Source: Physcia stellaris | Taxonomy: Eukaryota > Ascomycota > Lecanoromycetes > Caliciales > Physciaceae | Assembly: GCA_018902385.1 (NCBI GenBank) | Contig: JABSSW010000015.1 | Coordinates: forward strand, 496,001 to 560,000 | Reading direction: 5' to 3' | DNA: 64,000 nt | Shown here: piece by piece, positions 46,402 to 57,911 of the stretch | How positions within the stretch are numbered: position 1 is the first letter of the stretch | Layout: each line of letters starts with the position of its first letter | Made by a program: the position numbers and the translations under genes | The notes under the pieces: model-generated | What the model was told of the DNA's origin: nothing | What the model saw: the letters and a program-made list of their open reading frames with translations, nothing else | The model's database searches: none

Positions 46402-47943
46402 TCACGAAATGTCTTTGATTATCTTCTCATCACTACCTAAACCTGCCTTCTCCCCTGGGGCCACATTCTCATCCCGTTCGCTCCGGCCTAGTACAGCTCC
46501 TCGCTCCCTTTCCCTAGCCTCGGCAATGCCCCGAGCATTCCTGACTTCCCACTCAAATTCCTTCAGCGCCCTTAGCTCACTGCCTACGAAGAGGCCTCCG
46601 ATAAGCCCATCGACGACGCCGGCGCCAAAGCCAAGGGTGCTGAGGAGTGTGAGGAGGAAGGAGACGAAGGGTCGTGGGGACCACCATATTGCAACGAAGC
46701 AGCTTATTGAGACGATGATTGAGACGCCGAAGTGGCTAAGGCGGAGATGGCGTTGGCGTCGCTCGCGGGCGGTGTAGGTTGATATCATGGAGAGGATTTG
46801 AGAGTAGGTTGACGGTGGGAGAGTTGTGGTTGTTGGGTTTTCGGATAGAGGTTTAGATTCGCGCTCTTTGGGTGCGGTATGATTCATAGAGCCATTAGAA
46901 GTGGACAGGTCCGTATGGTCAGTACGGGAGATGGTAGCTTCGACTGAGAAATGGTCGCTCAACGAGCAGCCGATGCTAGGATGGCGATCTGTCATGCCGA
47001 CCTTGACAGATTGGACTTTCCACGGAGATTCTGATCCCGAACGATTGATGCCACTGCTGAAGAAGATGTAGTCGAGTCTCTTCGCTCTAGGGTCGGGAGT
47101 ACTATCCTCGACCAATATACTTTCTCCTTTAAACATCCTCTTCTGGACTTGTTTACTCCATCGCCATGTGTTCAGCGCGCTGTCGCACGTCGCCCCGTTG
47201 ACTTCAAGATTGAATCTCACATTCGGGACATCCCTTCCTCTTGCCTGCTCAGGCGGATGATTCGCCGAACCAAGAGATGAGTCAGGATGGATCACCCTCC
47301 ATACGTCCTGCACAGGCGCATGTGCCGTGATGAGCTGATGAGCAAAAGAGAGCGGCACCATATTGAAGTCACCGAGACCAATGACCATATGCCCCCTCTC
47401 AGCCGCTCCCCGCATCAACTTGGCAATCTCCCAGGCCTGAGCCGTCCGGTGGCACAAATACGAATCGTTCGGCTCACCCTCATAGGGTGCATGTAGATGC
47501 GTGCAGAACACCTCCACGATATCCCCAGTTCGCCGATTGAGCTCAATTGTTGCGCACGCAACGCCCTTTCCCACGAACCAATCCCCTCTGAAGAAAGCAG
47601 TTGGTCTTCCATTGAGTGGGTAGCGGACCATATTTGAGTCGATAATGGGGTATTTGGAGAGGATGGCCAGCCCGCCGCCGAAGATGCCGGAGTGGTAGAA
47701 CTTTCCGTAAGGGAGGATTGAGCGGGTGAGGTCGCGGATGCGGAGGTAATCTTCTTGGGTCCAGCATTCTTGCAGGCCGACGATTTCGGGGACGGGGGAT
47801 GTGCTGGCGAGACGGAGGCCGATTTCCGAGAGACGCTGGTTGCGGACTTTGGAGATGTATTTGAGGCCCCAGCAGTTCAAGGTTAGAATGTTGAGAGATG
47901 TTAGAGATGGTGGTTGACGCGGGCTGTCAAGAGCTGGGGACAT
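46402..47943 (-). CDS. ISC1: Inositol phosphosphingolipid phospholipase C (neutral sphingomyelinase family)
   Basis: Intronless on the minus strand, 513 residues. Isc1 hydrolyses inositol phosphosphingolipids to ceramide. The endonuclease/exonuclease/phosphatase fold is complete: LNILTLNCWGLKY, IVGLQECW with the Mg-binding Glu, GDWFVGKGVACATIEL, the P-loop-like segment typical of neutral sphingomyelinases, FCTHLHAPY, GLGDFNMVP, RLDYIFFSS and LSDHFSVEA with the catalytic Asp-His pair. Two C-terminal membrane segments (FGVSIIVSISCFVAIWW and LLTLLSTLGFGAGVVDGLI) match yeast Isc1, where the tail and a basic region take part in phosphatidylserine or cardiolipin activation. It converges on GH128 across 274 bp and diverges from SWD3 over about 485 bp. 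Confidence 0.95.
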   Translation of the reverse strand: MSPALDSPRQPPSLTSLNILTLNCWGLKYISKVRNQRLSEIGLRLASTSPVPEIVGLQECWTQEDYLRIRDLTRSILPYGKFYHSGIFGGGLAILSKYPIIDSNMVRYPLNGRPTAFFRGDWFVGKGVACATIELNRRTGDIVEVFCTHLHAPYEGEPNDSYLCHRTAQAWEIAKLMRGAAERGHMVIGLGDFNMVPLSFAHQLITAHAPVQDVWRVIHPDSSLGSANHPPEQARGRDVPNVRFNLEVNGATCDSALNTWRWSKQVQKRMFKGESILVEDSTPDPRAKRLDYIFFSSGINRSGSESPWKVQSVKVGMTDRHPSIGCSLSDHFSVEATISRTDHTDLSTSNGSMNHTAPKERESKPLSENPTTTTLPPSTYSQILSMISTYTARERRQRHLRLSHFGVSIIVSISCFVAIWWSPRPFVSFLLTLLSTLGFGAGVVDGLIGGLFVGSELRALKEFEWEVRNARGIAEARERERGAVLGRSERDENVAPGEKAGLGSDEKIIKDIS

Positions 47944-48428
47944 GTCTCAAGCACCACCTATATTTCTTGAGGTAAGTCACGCTAACACTATTGATGTATT
48001 GAGATCGTAGTGCTTATTAGAACATGGTTCTAATAACGCCGACCATTCATGGGAAACGAGATGAAATTGAGTTTTCTATGATTAAAACAGAGAGTTGGAT
48101 GTAATGACTCTTACGAAGGAGACTCGTGAAGGCGAAGCCGAAGAGAAGGTCACCAATCTTATAACCTTGACAGATGGCTATGACTGAAATCTGAATACTA
48201 ACGCAGCGATGAACGACTACTTCATGTAATCTGTAAGTAAATGTAAATCTGTACCCGTGAGAATTTGAGACACGATCGCTGGGCCAGATCGGGATTAGCT
48301 TGATCGCGAAGCTTCAAGCTTGCAGGTGGTGAGCTTTCGGAGAACGCGCTTCAACACACTTGCTAACGCATAGCTTATTGTTGAACTAGCAAAGTGCGCG
48401 ACTGAAGTTGTCGAGAGTGAAATTAGAC
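47944..48428. promoter_or_regulatory. Divergent promoter ISC1 / SWD3
   Basis: 485 bp between start codons. No element recognised; no gene. Confidence 0.4.
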
Positions 48429-49875
48429 ATGGAAAGAAGTCGTTATTCGAAACGACGACGAGTCAACGGCAATGAGCCCAGCTCTCGGTCAGACTCAGGT
48501 TCACCTGATGAATTGGGTGAAACTCCTCCACCTGAAAACCGGAATGGCTCACTGAGTCGCTCTGTTCCACCCGAAATAAGGATGAGAAGCCATCCAAACT
48601 CCGCATCTCGCGAGGATAGCCCCGACGAGCTTGGCAACATGACACCCTACCCTGAGCCGGAGAGCGAAGACTATGATCAGAGCGAAAGGGGTTCACCTGA
48701 AAGAATCTCACGAAGCTCTACTGCCACGCCTACCGCTACACCTGCAGACACGCCCAGAGATACAACCCCGTACCATCACCAAGAACAATCCAATACGCAC
48801 CATATACAGAGAAACTAGTTTTGAAAGGACATAAGAGAGGTGTCGCATCGGTACGCTTCTCGCCCGATGGACGTATGGTGGCCAGCTGCTGTGAGTGAGA
48901 TACCAATTTGCTCTCTGTCATACAAAGATCAGGTCAGTCTGCTGACTTCTGCTTCTATGACTAGCGGCTGACGCAACCCTCAGAATATGGGATACCAACT
49001 CCGGGAAATGCCTTCATGTGATGGAAGGCCATCTGGCGGGTATCTCAACCTTGGCTTGGTCGCCGGATTCGAAGACATTAGCTTCGGGCTCAGATGACAA
49101 GTCTATACGTCTCTGGGACGTTACTACAGGAAAACCCTATCCGCACCCGTTGCGAGGTCACCATAACTACGTTTCTACGATTGCTTTCAGTCCAAAAGGG
49201 AACATGCTTGTCTCCGGGTCCTACGATGAAGCTATATTCCTCTGGGATATCCGCACAGGCCGTATCATGCGCTCACTTCCTGCGCATTCAGATCCTGTTG
49301 GTGGAGTGGATTTCATCAGAGATGGCACACTCATTGTTAGCTGCGCGGGCGATGGTTTGATCCGGATATGGGATACGTTGACTGGTCAATGTCTCAGGAC
49401 ACTTATTCATGAAGACAATGCTCCAGTGCAAAGCGTGCGCTTCAGCCCCAACGGAAGATATGTGCTAGCCTGGACATTGGATGGCTGCGTCAGACTTTGG
49501 GATTATGTTGAGGGTAGATGCGTCAAAACGTATCAAGGCCATGCCAATGAGAAGTATGGCCTGAGTGGTGCCTTTGGCATCTATGGCGATGTAGGGACAC
49601 ATCGCGCGAGGCCCGGCAGCATCGTCAAGGCCTATGTGGCGAGCGGGAGTGAAGACGGGGGTATCCTCTGGTGGGATGTTGTCAGTAAAGAGGTGTTGCA
49701 AAGGGTCGAGGGCCACGAAGGCGCTGTCCTTGGCGTTGATACCTGGGAGGGTGAGAACGGGCTCGTTGTGAGCTGCGGAATCGACAAAACAGTCAGGATT
49801 TGGGAAAGGGTAGATCAGGAGGAGGAAGCGCCTAACCTCAACGGTCAAAGTAATGGACACCATCTTACGGGATAA
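48429..49875 (+). CDS. SWD3: WD40 subunit of COMPASS histone H3K4 methyltransferase, one frame break
   Basis: Exons 48429-48890 and 48965-49875 (74-bp intron). An N-terminal disordered lead of about 110 residues (basic RYSKRRRVNG, then Ser/Pro/Glu/Thr-rich) precedes a seven-bladed WD40 propeller beginning LVLKGHKRGVASVRFSPDGR. Blades end in RIWD, RLWD, FLWD, RIWD, RLWD, LWWD and RIWE. The order and linkers (MEGHLAGISTLAWSPDSKT, LPAHSDPVGGVDFIRDGTL, EGRCVKTYQGHANEKY) match WDR5/Swd3, the subunit that bridges Set1 to its partners. The lead and propeller are in different frames; one more C in the run 48766-48769 joins TTPVPSPRTIQYAPYTEK to the first blade and gives about 457 residues. The exact break point within the disordered lead is less certain than in the two other cases. 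Confidence 0.85.
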
Positions 49876-50640
49876 GGAGCCACTTCATCGAGCAGAGCTA
49901 CTGGCCAGCTTACAGCTTCGCCCACTGCAAACCCGGAACTTCTGCTCGATGGCGCATCTTTACCCCATTATCAGATGGATTACTAAGTACGATTTTCCCT
50001 TTGCCTGACCATTCGGTCCCGATCTCGCCCTTTTCAACCAGGCTCGCATAGGATATTATATGGAGAGATTACATTTTCGGGATGATCTTCTCAAATGGTA
50101 GCCTACGCACTTATTGTCAACTGTACTATGGACGCGTAATGCGATTGGAAGAGCTTGATACTACGATACGACTTCGATTTCTTAACAATATACGGCCTTC
50201 CTTCGACTTACCTCTCCGAAGCATTCGTTCGTTGAAAGGAACATGGTCGATCTGGCCGCTTACAGAGCCTGGGTTCTATCTAGTGCTCTATGACACCACC
50301 TATCGAACAAGTCGTGCTAAGCCTGACTGATTCCGTACCACCGTCAGTGTGGGACCATCTCTGCCCCTAATGTTTACGGATTGTGGTAAAGCGCGAAAGA
50401 TACCTCTGGTCTGCAACAATGTGCGGGATTTGGGTTGAAAGAGCCGCTGTTCAATTTGCGCAAGACATGCAGTCACGGCTCTGCATCTGTCTATATGCGA
50501 AATGCTTCAACATTTACTTGTCAGTCATAACGATGACTCTCATACTCTAAATGTGCTCCCTTGAGGGATAGTCAGCCTATCTAAGAATCCACGACCATTA
50601 ACATTGCTCACCTATTGGAAAATCAAAAGACATTAACAAT
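49876..50640. other. Intergenic, nothing recognised
   Basis: 765 bp. Short open frames only (for example 50082-50330), without family features or repeats. Confidence 0.45.
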
Positions 50641-51426
50641 ATGATCATCTGTTTCAATGGTAGCATATTCACATTTGAATCCCAATACAAAGCGCTAAGA
50701 GGATTGGCTCTCGTGATCTGCCTACTGATAGTCGGTTCCTGCTCAGTCCGAGGGGTTGATATTACCATCAAATGGTTTCCCGCCGACCCCGAGGATTGGG
50801 AGCGCCTGGTAGAGGCTGAGTGCACGAATATACCTCCAGGCGAATGTTGTAAGCCCCAACAGGAGGCACTGCCATCGCTTGAAGGCATTGGTTCCAGTCT
50901 CACTATGTTTTCACGTCTATTGGCAAATCAATTCGGCGCTGGATGGGGTGCAACGGGGCGAGCTCATTCTCATATCTCTGACTGTACGGGTCTACCGATT
51001 TTTCGAACCTCTGGCCCCACTGGTCCATTTTTCGCTACCTATCAGCCACCTCTCATGTCGATGGACCTTCCGGATGGCGAACCTCAAGAGATTGTCTTCT
51101 CGGCGAGTTGGGTTGATCTGAGAACGAGGCTACCTCCTAGTACAGCAGCAGTGAGGTATTTACAGTTTCAGAATGTGCGAGGGCTTGTTTGGGGAAAAAA
51201 CACATGGTCTGCGAATTCCGATGGAATCCCTTTCCCTAAGCGAGATCGGACGAAGAGGCTCAATTCATGGGCTCCTCGTGGAACTGCGTATATATCATCG
51301 CCTTGGAGATGGAGGCATCCCAACGTCTATCGTTCGAATGAGACGGTGTACACGGATGCTGGACACGGGGTATATAAAAGTGTGGACGGAAGAGTCTTGA
51401 ATCTGACAATGTTTGAGACTGGATGA
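50641..51426 (+). CDS. Small secreted protein, unknown (effector-like)
   Basis: An intronless frame of 261 residues that I do not recognise. Residues 18-38 form a hydrophobic secretion signal (ALRGLALVICLLIVGSC); the first 17 residues are an unusually long lead, but no nearer ATG gives a better signal. The predicted mature chain begins near VDITIKWFPADPEDWE and has a compact Cys group (AECTNIPPGECC, then SDC), which could form two disulphides, followed by Trp- and Tyr-rich sequence (YISSPWRWRHPNVY) and an acidic end. There is one N-glycosylation site (NET) and another near NLT. Length, Cys group and lack of a known fold suit a fungal secreted effector or wall protein, but role is inference only. 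Confidence 0.65.
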   Translation: MIICFNGSIFTFESQYKALRGLALVICLLIVGSCSVRGVDITIKWFPADPEDWERLVEAECTNIPPGECCKPQQEALPSLEGIGSSLTMFSRLLANQFGAGWGATGRAHSHISDCTGLPIFRTSGPTGPFFATYQPPLMSMDLPDGEPQEIVFSASWVDLRTRLPPSTAAVRYLQFQNVRGLVWGKNTWSANSDGIPFPKRDRTKRLNSWAPRGTAYISSPWRWRHPNVYRSNETVYTDAGHGVYKSVDGRVLNLTMFETG

Positions 51427-52042
51427 CATTGACATGCGTATGATAATAACGCAGAGATCAATGAATGAGCTACCTAAACTTTTGATGTTTCATGTGGACT
51501 TGAGCCTGTCTGACATATACCGACCTTTTGGCTGCTTTCTTCCTCGGAGCACCTACACGATCGACCTTCTCCTATTCCGACTGAGGAACAGCGAGCTCGA
51601 TCGGGCTCGATATCAGGTGGGATCATCGCATTGTCAACGGACGATGAATTGGTTTATGGCTGGGTTGAAGCATGGCATTTCTTCTGAAAAGCAATCATGC
51701 CAATATATGAGGCCGCACTCAAGGTAGCTATCCGTAAATGACTGAGACATGAATCTCCATCATCGTTACTCCGTACGGGAGTATGCTTGCTGTCTACATG
51801 TATGGTATCTATTAATAACTTTTAGCGTCTGTAATTTCCGTCACGATGCAGCTCTTCCTTGCGCTTGGTTGGTCCAGTCTCGCCAGTCTTTATCGAGTAG
51901 TTTCAGCCCCAGGCTCGTCCACTCAATAATATGGATCTCGTGTTGCAGACTCTGGTCTGCAGCCATACCTCTGATGAATGCGCCGCCTTATCACTCTCCG
52001 ATGGCATAACGAGCCACCGTCAGAGCTCACCTAGAGTGAGTG
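51427..52042. other. Intergenic, upstream of the large orphan
   Basis: 616 bp; open frames are short and overlapping. No gene supported. Confidence 0.45.
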
Positions 52043-55000
52043 ATGGCTGGTATTGGCGAAGCCAGCGCCATTATCGCCGTTGCCCAGCTCGGTATCAGTC
52101 TATCGAACTCCCTGATATCATACATTGGCGAGGTTCAGGACGCGCCATTTCGTATCCAGCGTATATCGAATGAGGTTGCGACTACCAGCGAACGACTCCG
52201 GGAAATCGGCGAACTTGTGGGCAAGAACCAACAAACTCGTATTTTCAGTGAAGAAGGAATCAGCAGCGCTGTACGCTGTTCCGAGGAATGCCAAAAGATC
52301 ATTGAGGAGTTGAAGGCGGTCCTTCAGAAAGGTGGCTGGCAGCAAAGGTCTTCAGCATTCGAAAGCGACTTCATTGATACCTCACTATTTTCAACACTCC
52401 GTTGGCCCTTTCTCAAGAAATCTTTGGAGGTCCCTAGGGCAGAACTGCAGAGGATCAAGCTCGACCTCTCGCTACTATTTTCAGCCGCAATGGCACTTGG
52501 CGGGTATGTCGGAGTACGTTCACCACGCAGGATTATATAACTTATTAGTCTACAGGGCAACGTCTAGCGATAAAGCCAAATATACAAATGACATTCCGGG
52601 ATTGCAGAGATCTAGAGACTGGGCTGCAAACATGGCAGACCAAGTGAGACAGCGTGCAAGGCATCCTTATGTTGACTTTCCGCAGCGGGAAAAACCTCGT
52701 GACGCATACTGGGCTGACAATGAGCCGGAAATGTTGGAGGACTTCGTTGCTTACCAAGAACGTCGCATCCGTGAAGAGGAAGAAAAGAAAATCAAGGAAC
52801 GTGCTCTTTTGCTTCAAGCAGAGCAGGAAGAGAAAAGGAAAAAGGAGGAAGAAGCGAAGCACGAGATTGAGCTCAAGGCAGTTGAGGCGTACAAAAAGCA
52901 GCAGGATGTATTACAAAATCGGTCTGCAGAGGAGAGAGAACTGTTTCGGAGCGAGCTGTTGAGGCTTGGACTTGAGGCGCAACAGATTGAGCACGTACTG
53001 AGCAGTTCCAAATTCAACTTTGGGGGAGGTGGCGTTGGTGTCAATATGCCTACAGTTCGGCCAATAGCTCCACGCCCTGAGTCAGGTGACAGAAGCAGCA
53101 TAACACCATCAAGGAGTAGAGATGAATCAGAGGTCATCAGAACAAGGAAAAGCTCGTCGACCGGACATAATTGGGTTCGGCAAATAATTCCTTGGTAAGT
53201 GGCTGTTTCTTGATCGATGTTGGCTTGAACTTCTTTCGACGGAGGGGTCATTCTTACGGTAACAATAAACGATCTTGTCTTTGGACCTATGCCATGGTCT
53301 GGTGTGGTGCGATGTTGCACTCCATGCATCGTTACCAGTATACTCATTATGACAAGACGCGGACCCGTCCCTGGCACGAAGCATATGAATATGACATCGA
53401 TTAGGCCTCATCTTCTGATTCCGTTCCAAGTCGGGTAATCGCAGGTCTGTCAGGGCAGATTTTCCAAATCGTACCACTTAGTACTGGGCCATGAACTTAG
53501 GGATTCAATGCAATTTTTCACGAATGCTCGCTTCGTTAGATAGATCCCTCTTTTAGTTATTGCTATTGCCATTATGCACAAATTTACCCATAGCTGACCA
53601 CCTCGAATGATAGGTACCGGCGGGGACGACGGACGATAGACAATGGCGAGCGCCGACGGGAGCCATCGCTGGACTTTCTTTTCTCGGACGGAAGTAACCA
53701 TAGGAATAGTTCTATTGCCATCGAGACCTGGCTCCTGGACTTCTCCTCGAATACGAGAACAGAAATCATGCCTTCAGCCGAGTGGTTAGAAAAGATATCC
53801 AAAAAGCAAAACAGAGAATCGAATCTTTGGAGCTGCTTTGTGGGACTGGACTTTCTCTGGAGAAAATCAATCTTAGAGTTTCTGAAATGGAGAAACGGTG
53901 ACGAAAAAGTCGATTGGAGTCTCTATTACATTAAAATGCCACAAAGAAATTCTCGCTTGACGGTTTCGGGCCACAAGCACGACAATCAGTTGCTACAAGT
54001 CATTATTTTCAGACGCGAAGATCCACCAGAAGAGAAGATTTACAGAAGGGTTTCAAGCAACTCTTCTTCTTCTAGTGAGAGCCCACAACCAAAGGTTTCA
54101 TTCGCAGAAGGGATCATGAAGAGGCAAGATACAAAGCCTTCTGTGATTTCTAGACGGGAGCCTTTGCAGTTTCGGAATAAGGAACAAATACTAGAAGCAA
54201 TAATGAGGCTAGCAGCGAAGAAGGGGAAACTTGATGGTGCAGAGCCAGAACGCATCGACGAGATTAACGATATGATTGATTTACTTACAACTCAGCTCCA
54301 GCTTTATGATACACTATCTCAGAGTCAGCGGGATATCCTTTATGGCGACAGCCAACATGATGAGTATCCCGGAACAAACGTGGAATCAGCAGCGGGTCCC
54401 CAAACGAAAAGGTCAAAGAGAAGGAAAGGCCAGTCACACGTCCAATCAAATGTACATTCGAACGCCCAAACACACTTGACAGATCGGACTGAAGAGATCT
54501 ACATTCCACGTGATGGGAGAAACAGACTGCTCGAGGAGATTGACATTCGGGACAACATATATCCGCCTGCCGGTACCGGAGAGCTGATTGTTCGACAGAA
54601 CAGTCCGAAAAAGTCTAGGTCATTCGAGAGGACTAGGTCAAAAGAAAGGCCAAGCTATACATACTCTTCCCCGGATGGCCAAGCGGTCGCTATTCGAAGG
54701 CAGGATAGGGAAAGGCACAGGGATGTAGGCGAGAATACCTATGAGGTTCCCGCTGAGAGAGATTATCGGGAGGAGGAAATCATTATCCGCAGAGATGAGA
54801 GGGAAAGACCTCGGCGGAGATCTCTAGAAAGACGCTATGATAGCGACGACGAACTCGTGGTCAGAAAGCGCGACCACCCTCGGGAGACAGCTAGGACTAC
54901 AAGAGACGAGGAGCGAGAAATATATCTTTCTCCCAGTCGCGGTCGAGAACTTGTTATTCGGAGAGACGATCGTGAGATGCCCGACTATGGGCGAAAAGCG

Positions 55001-56701
55001 ATTGTTATTCGAGAAAGAGAAAGATCACCTACCGAAGACATGGCGATCGGCCCAAAGGGATACCAGGAATTGAGTTCTCCTCAACGACCACGGCAGCTCA
55101 ATGAACGACTCCCAGAGCAACACAACGAGCTTGGAAAACTGAGAATGAAAGAAGAAATACTGAAATTGGAAGAAGAGAGAGCAATATCAAGACATGATTA
55201 TACAACAGCCAGTGACCTCAAACATAATGCTATTCCCGAAATACAAGCCCAGATCCGGCGCCTTGAGGCCCAGGACGGAAGACGATATCCCAATCGACAG
55301 GTCAGCGATTACGGTCTGGTTGGGGAATACCCGTATAGACAGCGTTCCCCACCCATCAGACGAACGTCGACATTTAATGAGGACTCGTGGCCTGCTGACG
55401 CAAGCAAAGCGCTCGTTCTGCGAACCGGGGGCTCCCGTCAACCGGATGACTACTTACGCGAACGTATCCTCGATCGCAGCATTCGCATCCGAGGGGAACC
55501 AGAATACCCGATTTCGCCGGTCAGGAATGTAATTGTCGAGGCACATCGAACGCCGGCCGACTCCAGGCAAAGTAGTTATAGTGAGCGTGACCGTAGACCT
55601 GTGTCGCGCAGACCGACCCAGGAATCAGAATTGGTCTTTGAGGAGCGTTCTTCAAGAGCACATGGGGGTTATAGTTATGGTAGACCTCGCCATCGAGATC
55701 TTGAGCGAGTCAGAAACCGACCCTTGCGCTCCAGACCAGCGTTTTCCTCCAGCGAAGATGATGATTATAGGCCAACGCGCAGGCGTACCGCTTCGAAGCA
55801 ACAATCTGGGCCAAGTAACGAGGAACTGATCACCCAGACCCTCAAACGATTCACTACCTTCCAAGGAGATCAGCCTCCAGCTGCCACCCAAACCTCAACT
55901 GTAGATACGTCTTCGCGTCAGCCAAACAATGCCGCGAACGGTGACCTCGTGATATACCAGGGTTCACAGTCGACCGAGCCGCCTTTCAGCACAGCTTTAC
56001 AAACACCTTCAGTCACCGCACTGGGCCACAGACCAGCTGAGGCTAGCACTCCTCTGGGACTTGGAACCCTGTCCGAAGAACCCAGTGCAATGGCCGAAGG
56101 GACCAGCCCACAATTTCCCATTCAAGCTCCATACTATGCTAGCATAAAAGGCTCCCCACCTCAACCGGGTGCTCTGCCGCCACCGCCGCTGCATACCTGT
56201 CCAATATGCAAACCGCCGCCCGGCCAGGCGAAGCGAGAGTTCAAGCGCCCTGAGCACCTGGAGCGACATCTCCAATCCGTACACCATATATCTGAAACTT
56301 TAGAGGAACGCAAAGCAATTGAAGCTTTGGAGGACCGCATAGTGTTTGAATCTTTCAGAGACCGCGTGCGCAGAGCAGAACTCATAGCAGCATCCGGAAT
56401 CAACGGACAGGATATCCCGCCTCCACCCCTTCCCCGTCAGCACGACCCCAGCCTGTCAGACTTCAACGTCGATTACGTACCTTCTCCGCCGCGCGGTGAC
56501 TCGCTAGCCTTCGGAGCCAATAGCCCGACCAAACCTCCGCCTAGTGCTGGGGCGAATGGACAACCGAAGCCTCGAACAACGGAAGTAAGCGACGAAAGCA
56601 GCGAGGACGGGAGACGGAGACTGCGCAAGGAGGATCGCAAAGCGACGGTCGAAGATCTCGAAGCTGATCAAGAAACCGGGCAGATCGAATTGTATGATTA
56701 G
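52043..56701 (+). CDS. Large multidomain protein: STAND-like N-terminal domain, coiled coil, Arg/Glu-rich region, C2H2-like finger
   Basis: Three exons, 52043-52503, 52556-53194 and 53614-56701, are phase-consistent and give 1395 residues. The N-terminal 155 residues (MAGIGEASAIIAVAQLGISL, ERLREIGELV) form an alpha-helical module like the fungal N-terminal domain found in front of STAND/NLR proteins and Pth-type signalling proteins. After the first intron comes a charged coiled coil (RIREEEEKKIKERALLLQ), then NWVRQIIPWYRRGRR across a 419-bp intron. A conserved-looking WLLDFSSNTRTEI segment follows, then about 600 residues dense in Arg, Glu and Asp with repeated phrases (ELVIRRDD, EIIIRRDERERPRR). 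Near residue 1230 is a finger, TCPICKPP then FKRPEHLERHLQSVHH. No NTPase domain is present. The 419-bp intron is the weakest join; two separate genes are the alternative. Confidence 0.72.
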
Positions 56702-57070
56702 CCTTGGTGGCGTTAACTTTTTGGACACCTCATCCGGGCTCAGCTCTAGGGGCCTTCGGATATGCATTAGGCGGCCTTTGACCCGGATTTTTTAACCTCA
56801 CGCCAGCCGATGGGATAGAATGGCTTGTTTGAGAGTCGTTGCGGGGCTTCTTTGTACCTAAGACCCAGGCGGTGTCGAACCTGATCAGGCAAGCCGGGCA
56901 GATCGATCTCGGTGTGGTTTTGTATGATTAGCTTACCTTATGGGATGAAACTTATTGAGATATAATTTGAAAGTGGCTGCAAGGCTCCTTTGTATCTCGA
57001 AGCCAGCGATGTCGAACCTGATCTAGGCAAGTCGCGCATATCGATCCTGATCAATTCCTTGTACGATTAA
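56660..57070 (+). repeat. Degenerate tandem copies of the 3' end of the preceding gene
   Basis: The last 42 bases of the large gene (GAAGCTGATCA at 56660 to the stop at 56701, ending CGGGCAGATCGA then TTGTATGATTAG) recur at 56877-56931 and, more diverged, at 57014-57070. Copies 2 and 3 also share about 80 bp upstream (ATGGGAT, then GGCTYCTTTGTA, then GTCGAACCTGATC). Spacing is about 217 and 137 bp. This looks like an old segmental tandem duplication of the gene tail into its own downstream region. Confidence 0.75.
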
Positions 57071-57911
57071 CCCATAGAATGAAATATATCGATACATCAT
57101 TCAAAAGAAGTTGTATGCTTTATCTGTATCTGTAAAGTCGGCGGACTACGATCTTAGCTGAAAGAAAAAGTGAGCTTCCCTAGATTTAGCTCCAGAAGAT
57201 CCAACTCCCGAGAAATGATGGCGGGTTGTCATCTAGACAGTCGGGTGAAATACAATCTTTGGTGAGTAAGTCTGGGCTTCCCTATGATAGTAGATATCAA
57301 GACAGCTCAAACTGTCAGTTGTATGTAATTCAAGAGCTCTGGAGATGGAAACATCAACTTCTTGGTTCCCCATCACCTGGTCCTGCTCACCAATCATATA
57401 GCGATCCTAACGGAGTCGTTCAACTAGCTGACTTCCTTGGGTTCGCTAAACCATCCACTCGTCATTTTCGTAATTCAACTCATTTAGACTTCATCGACGC
57501 CGAAATATGTTCAACGATAGTAATCCCTTCCGCACCATTATGAATGATTTGAAAGTTTTGTAGCTCATACTTCGTAGCTGCTCGTGCATGCAAAAACAAT
57601 CATAAGAGAGCCTCAGGCGCAGGAAGGAGCTTTATAGACACGACAGCAACGAAGCTTGCTACGATCGTTCATCCGGTATAAAAACCGTTCATGATATTGG
57701 GTCGTAGAAGCTACAGCACTGACATCTGATAGAATAAATACAGTAAGAGCGCCCATGCAATGTTATATGTAAAGGTGAGTTTCAACTTATCAACAGCTTC
57801 AAGCAAAGATCAAGAAATATGAGAGCAGGATCCTCTCCTAGCATGTCGTGCCCTATCCGGCATCTGAAGATCCGGATGATATTGATCCCCGTCCAACGGC
57901 GCACCCTTGAA
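57071..57911. other. Convergent intergenic region
   Basis: 841 bp between the tandem repeats and the stop of the Pth11-like gene. A 105-residue open frame (57226-57543) has no recognisable features and is not called. Confidence 0.45.

Noticed and set aside
57226-57543. 105-residue plus-strand frame
   Set aside because: No conserved feature or good start context; kept as intergenic.
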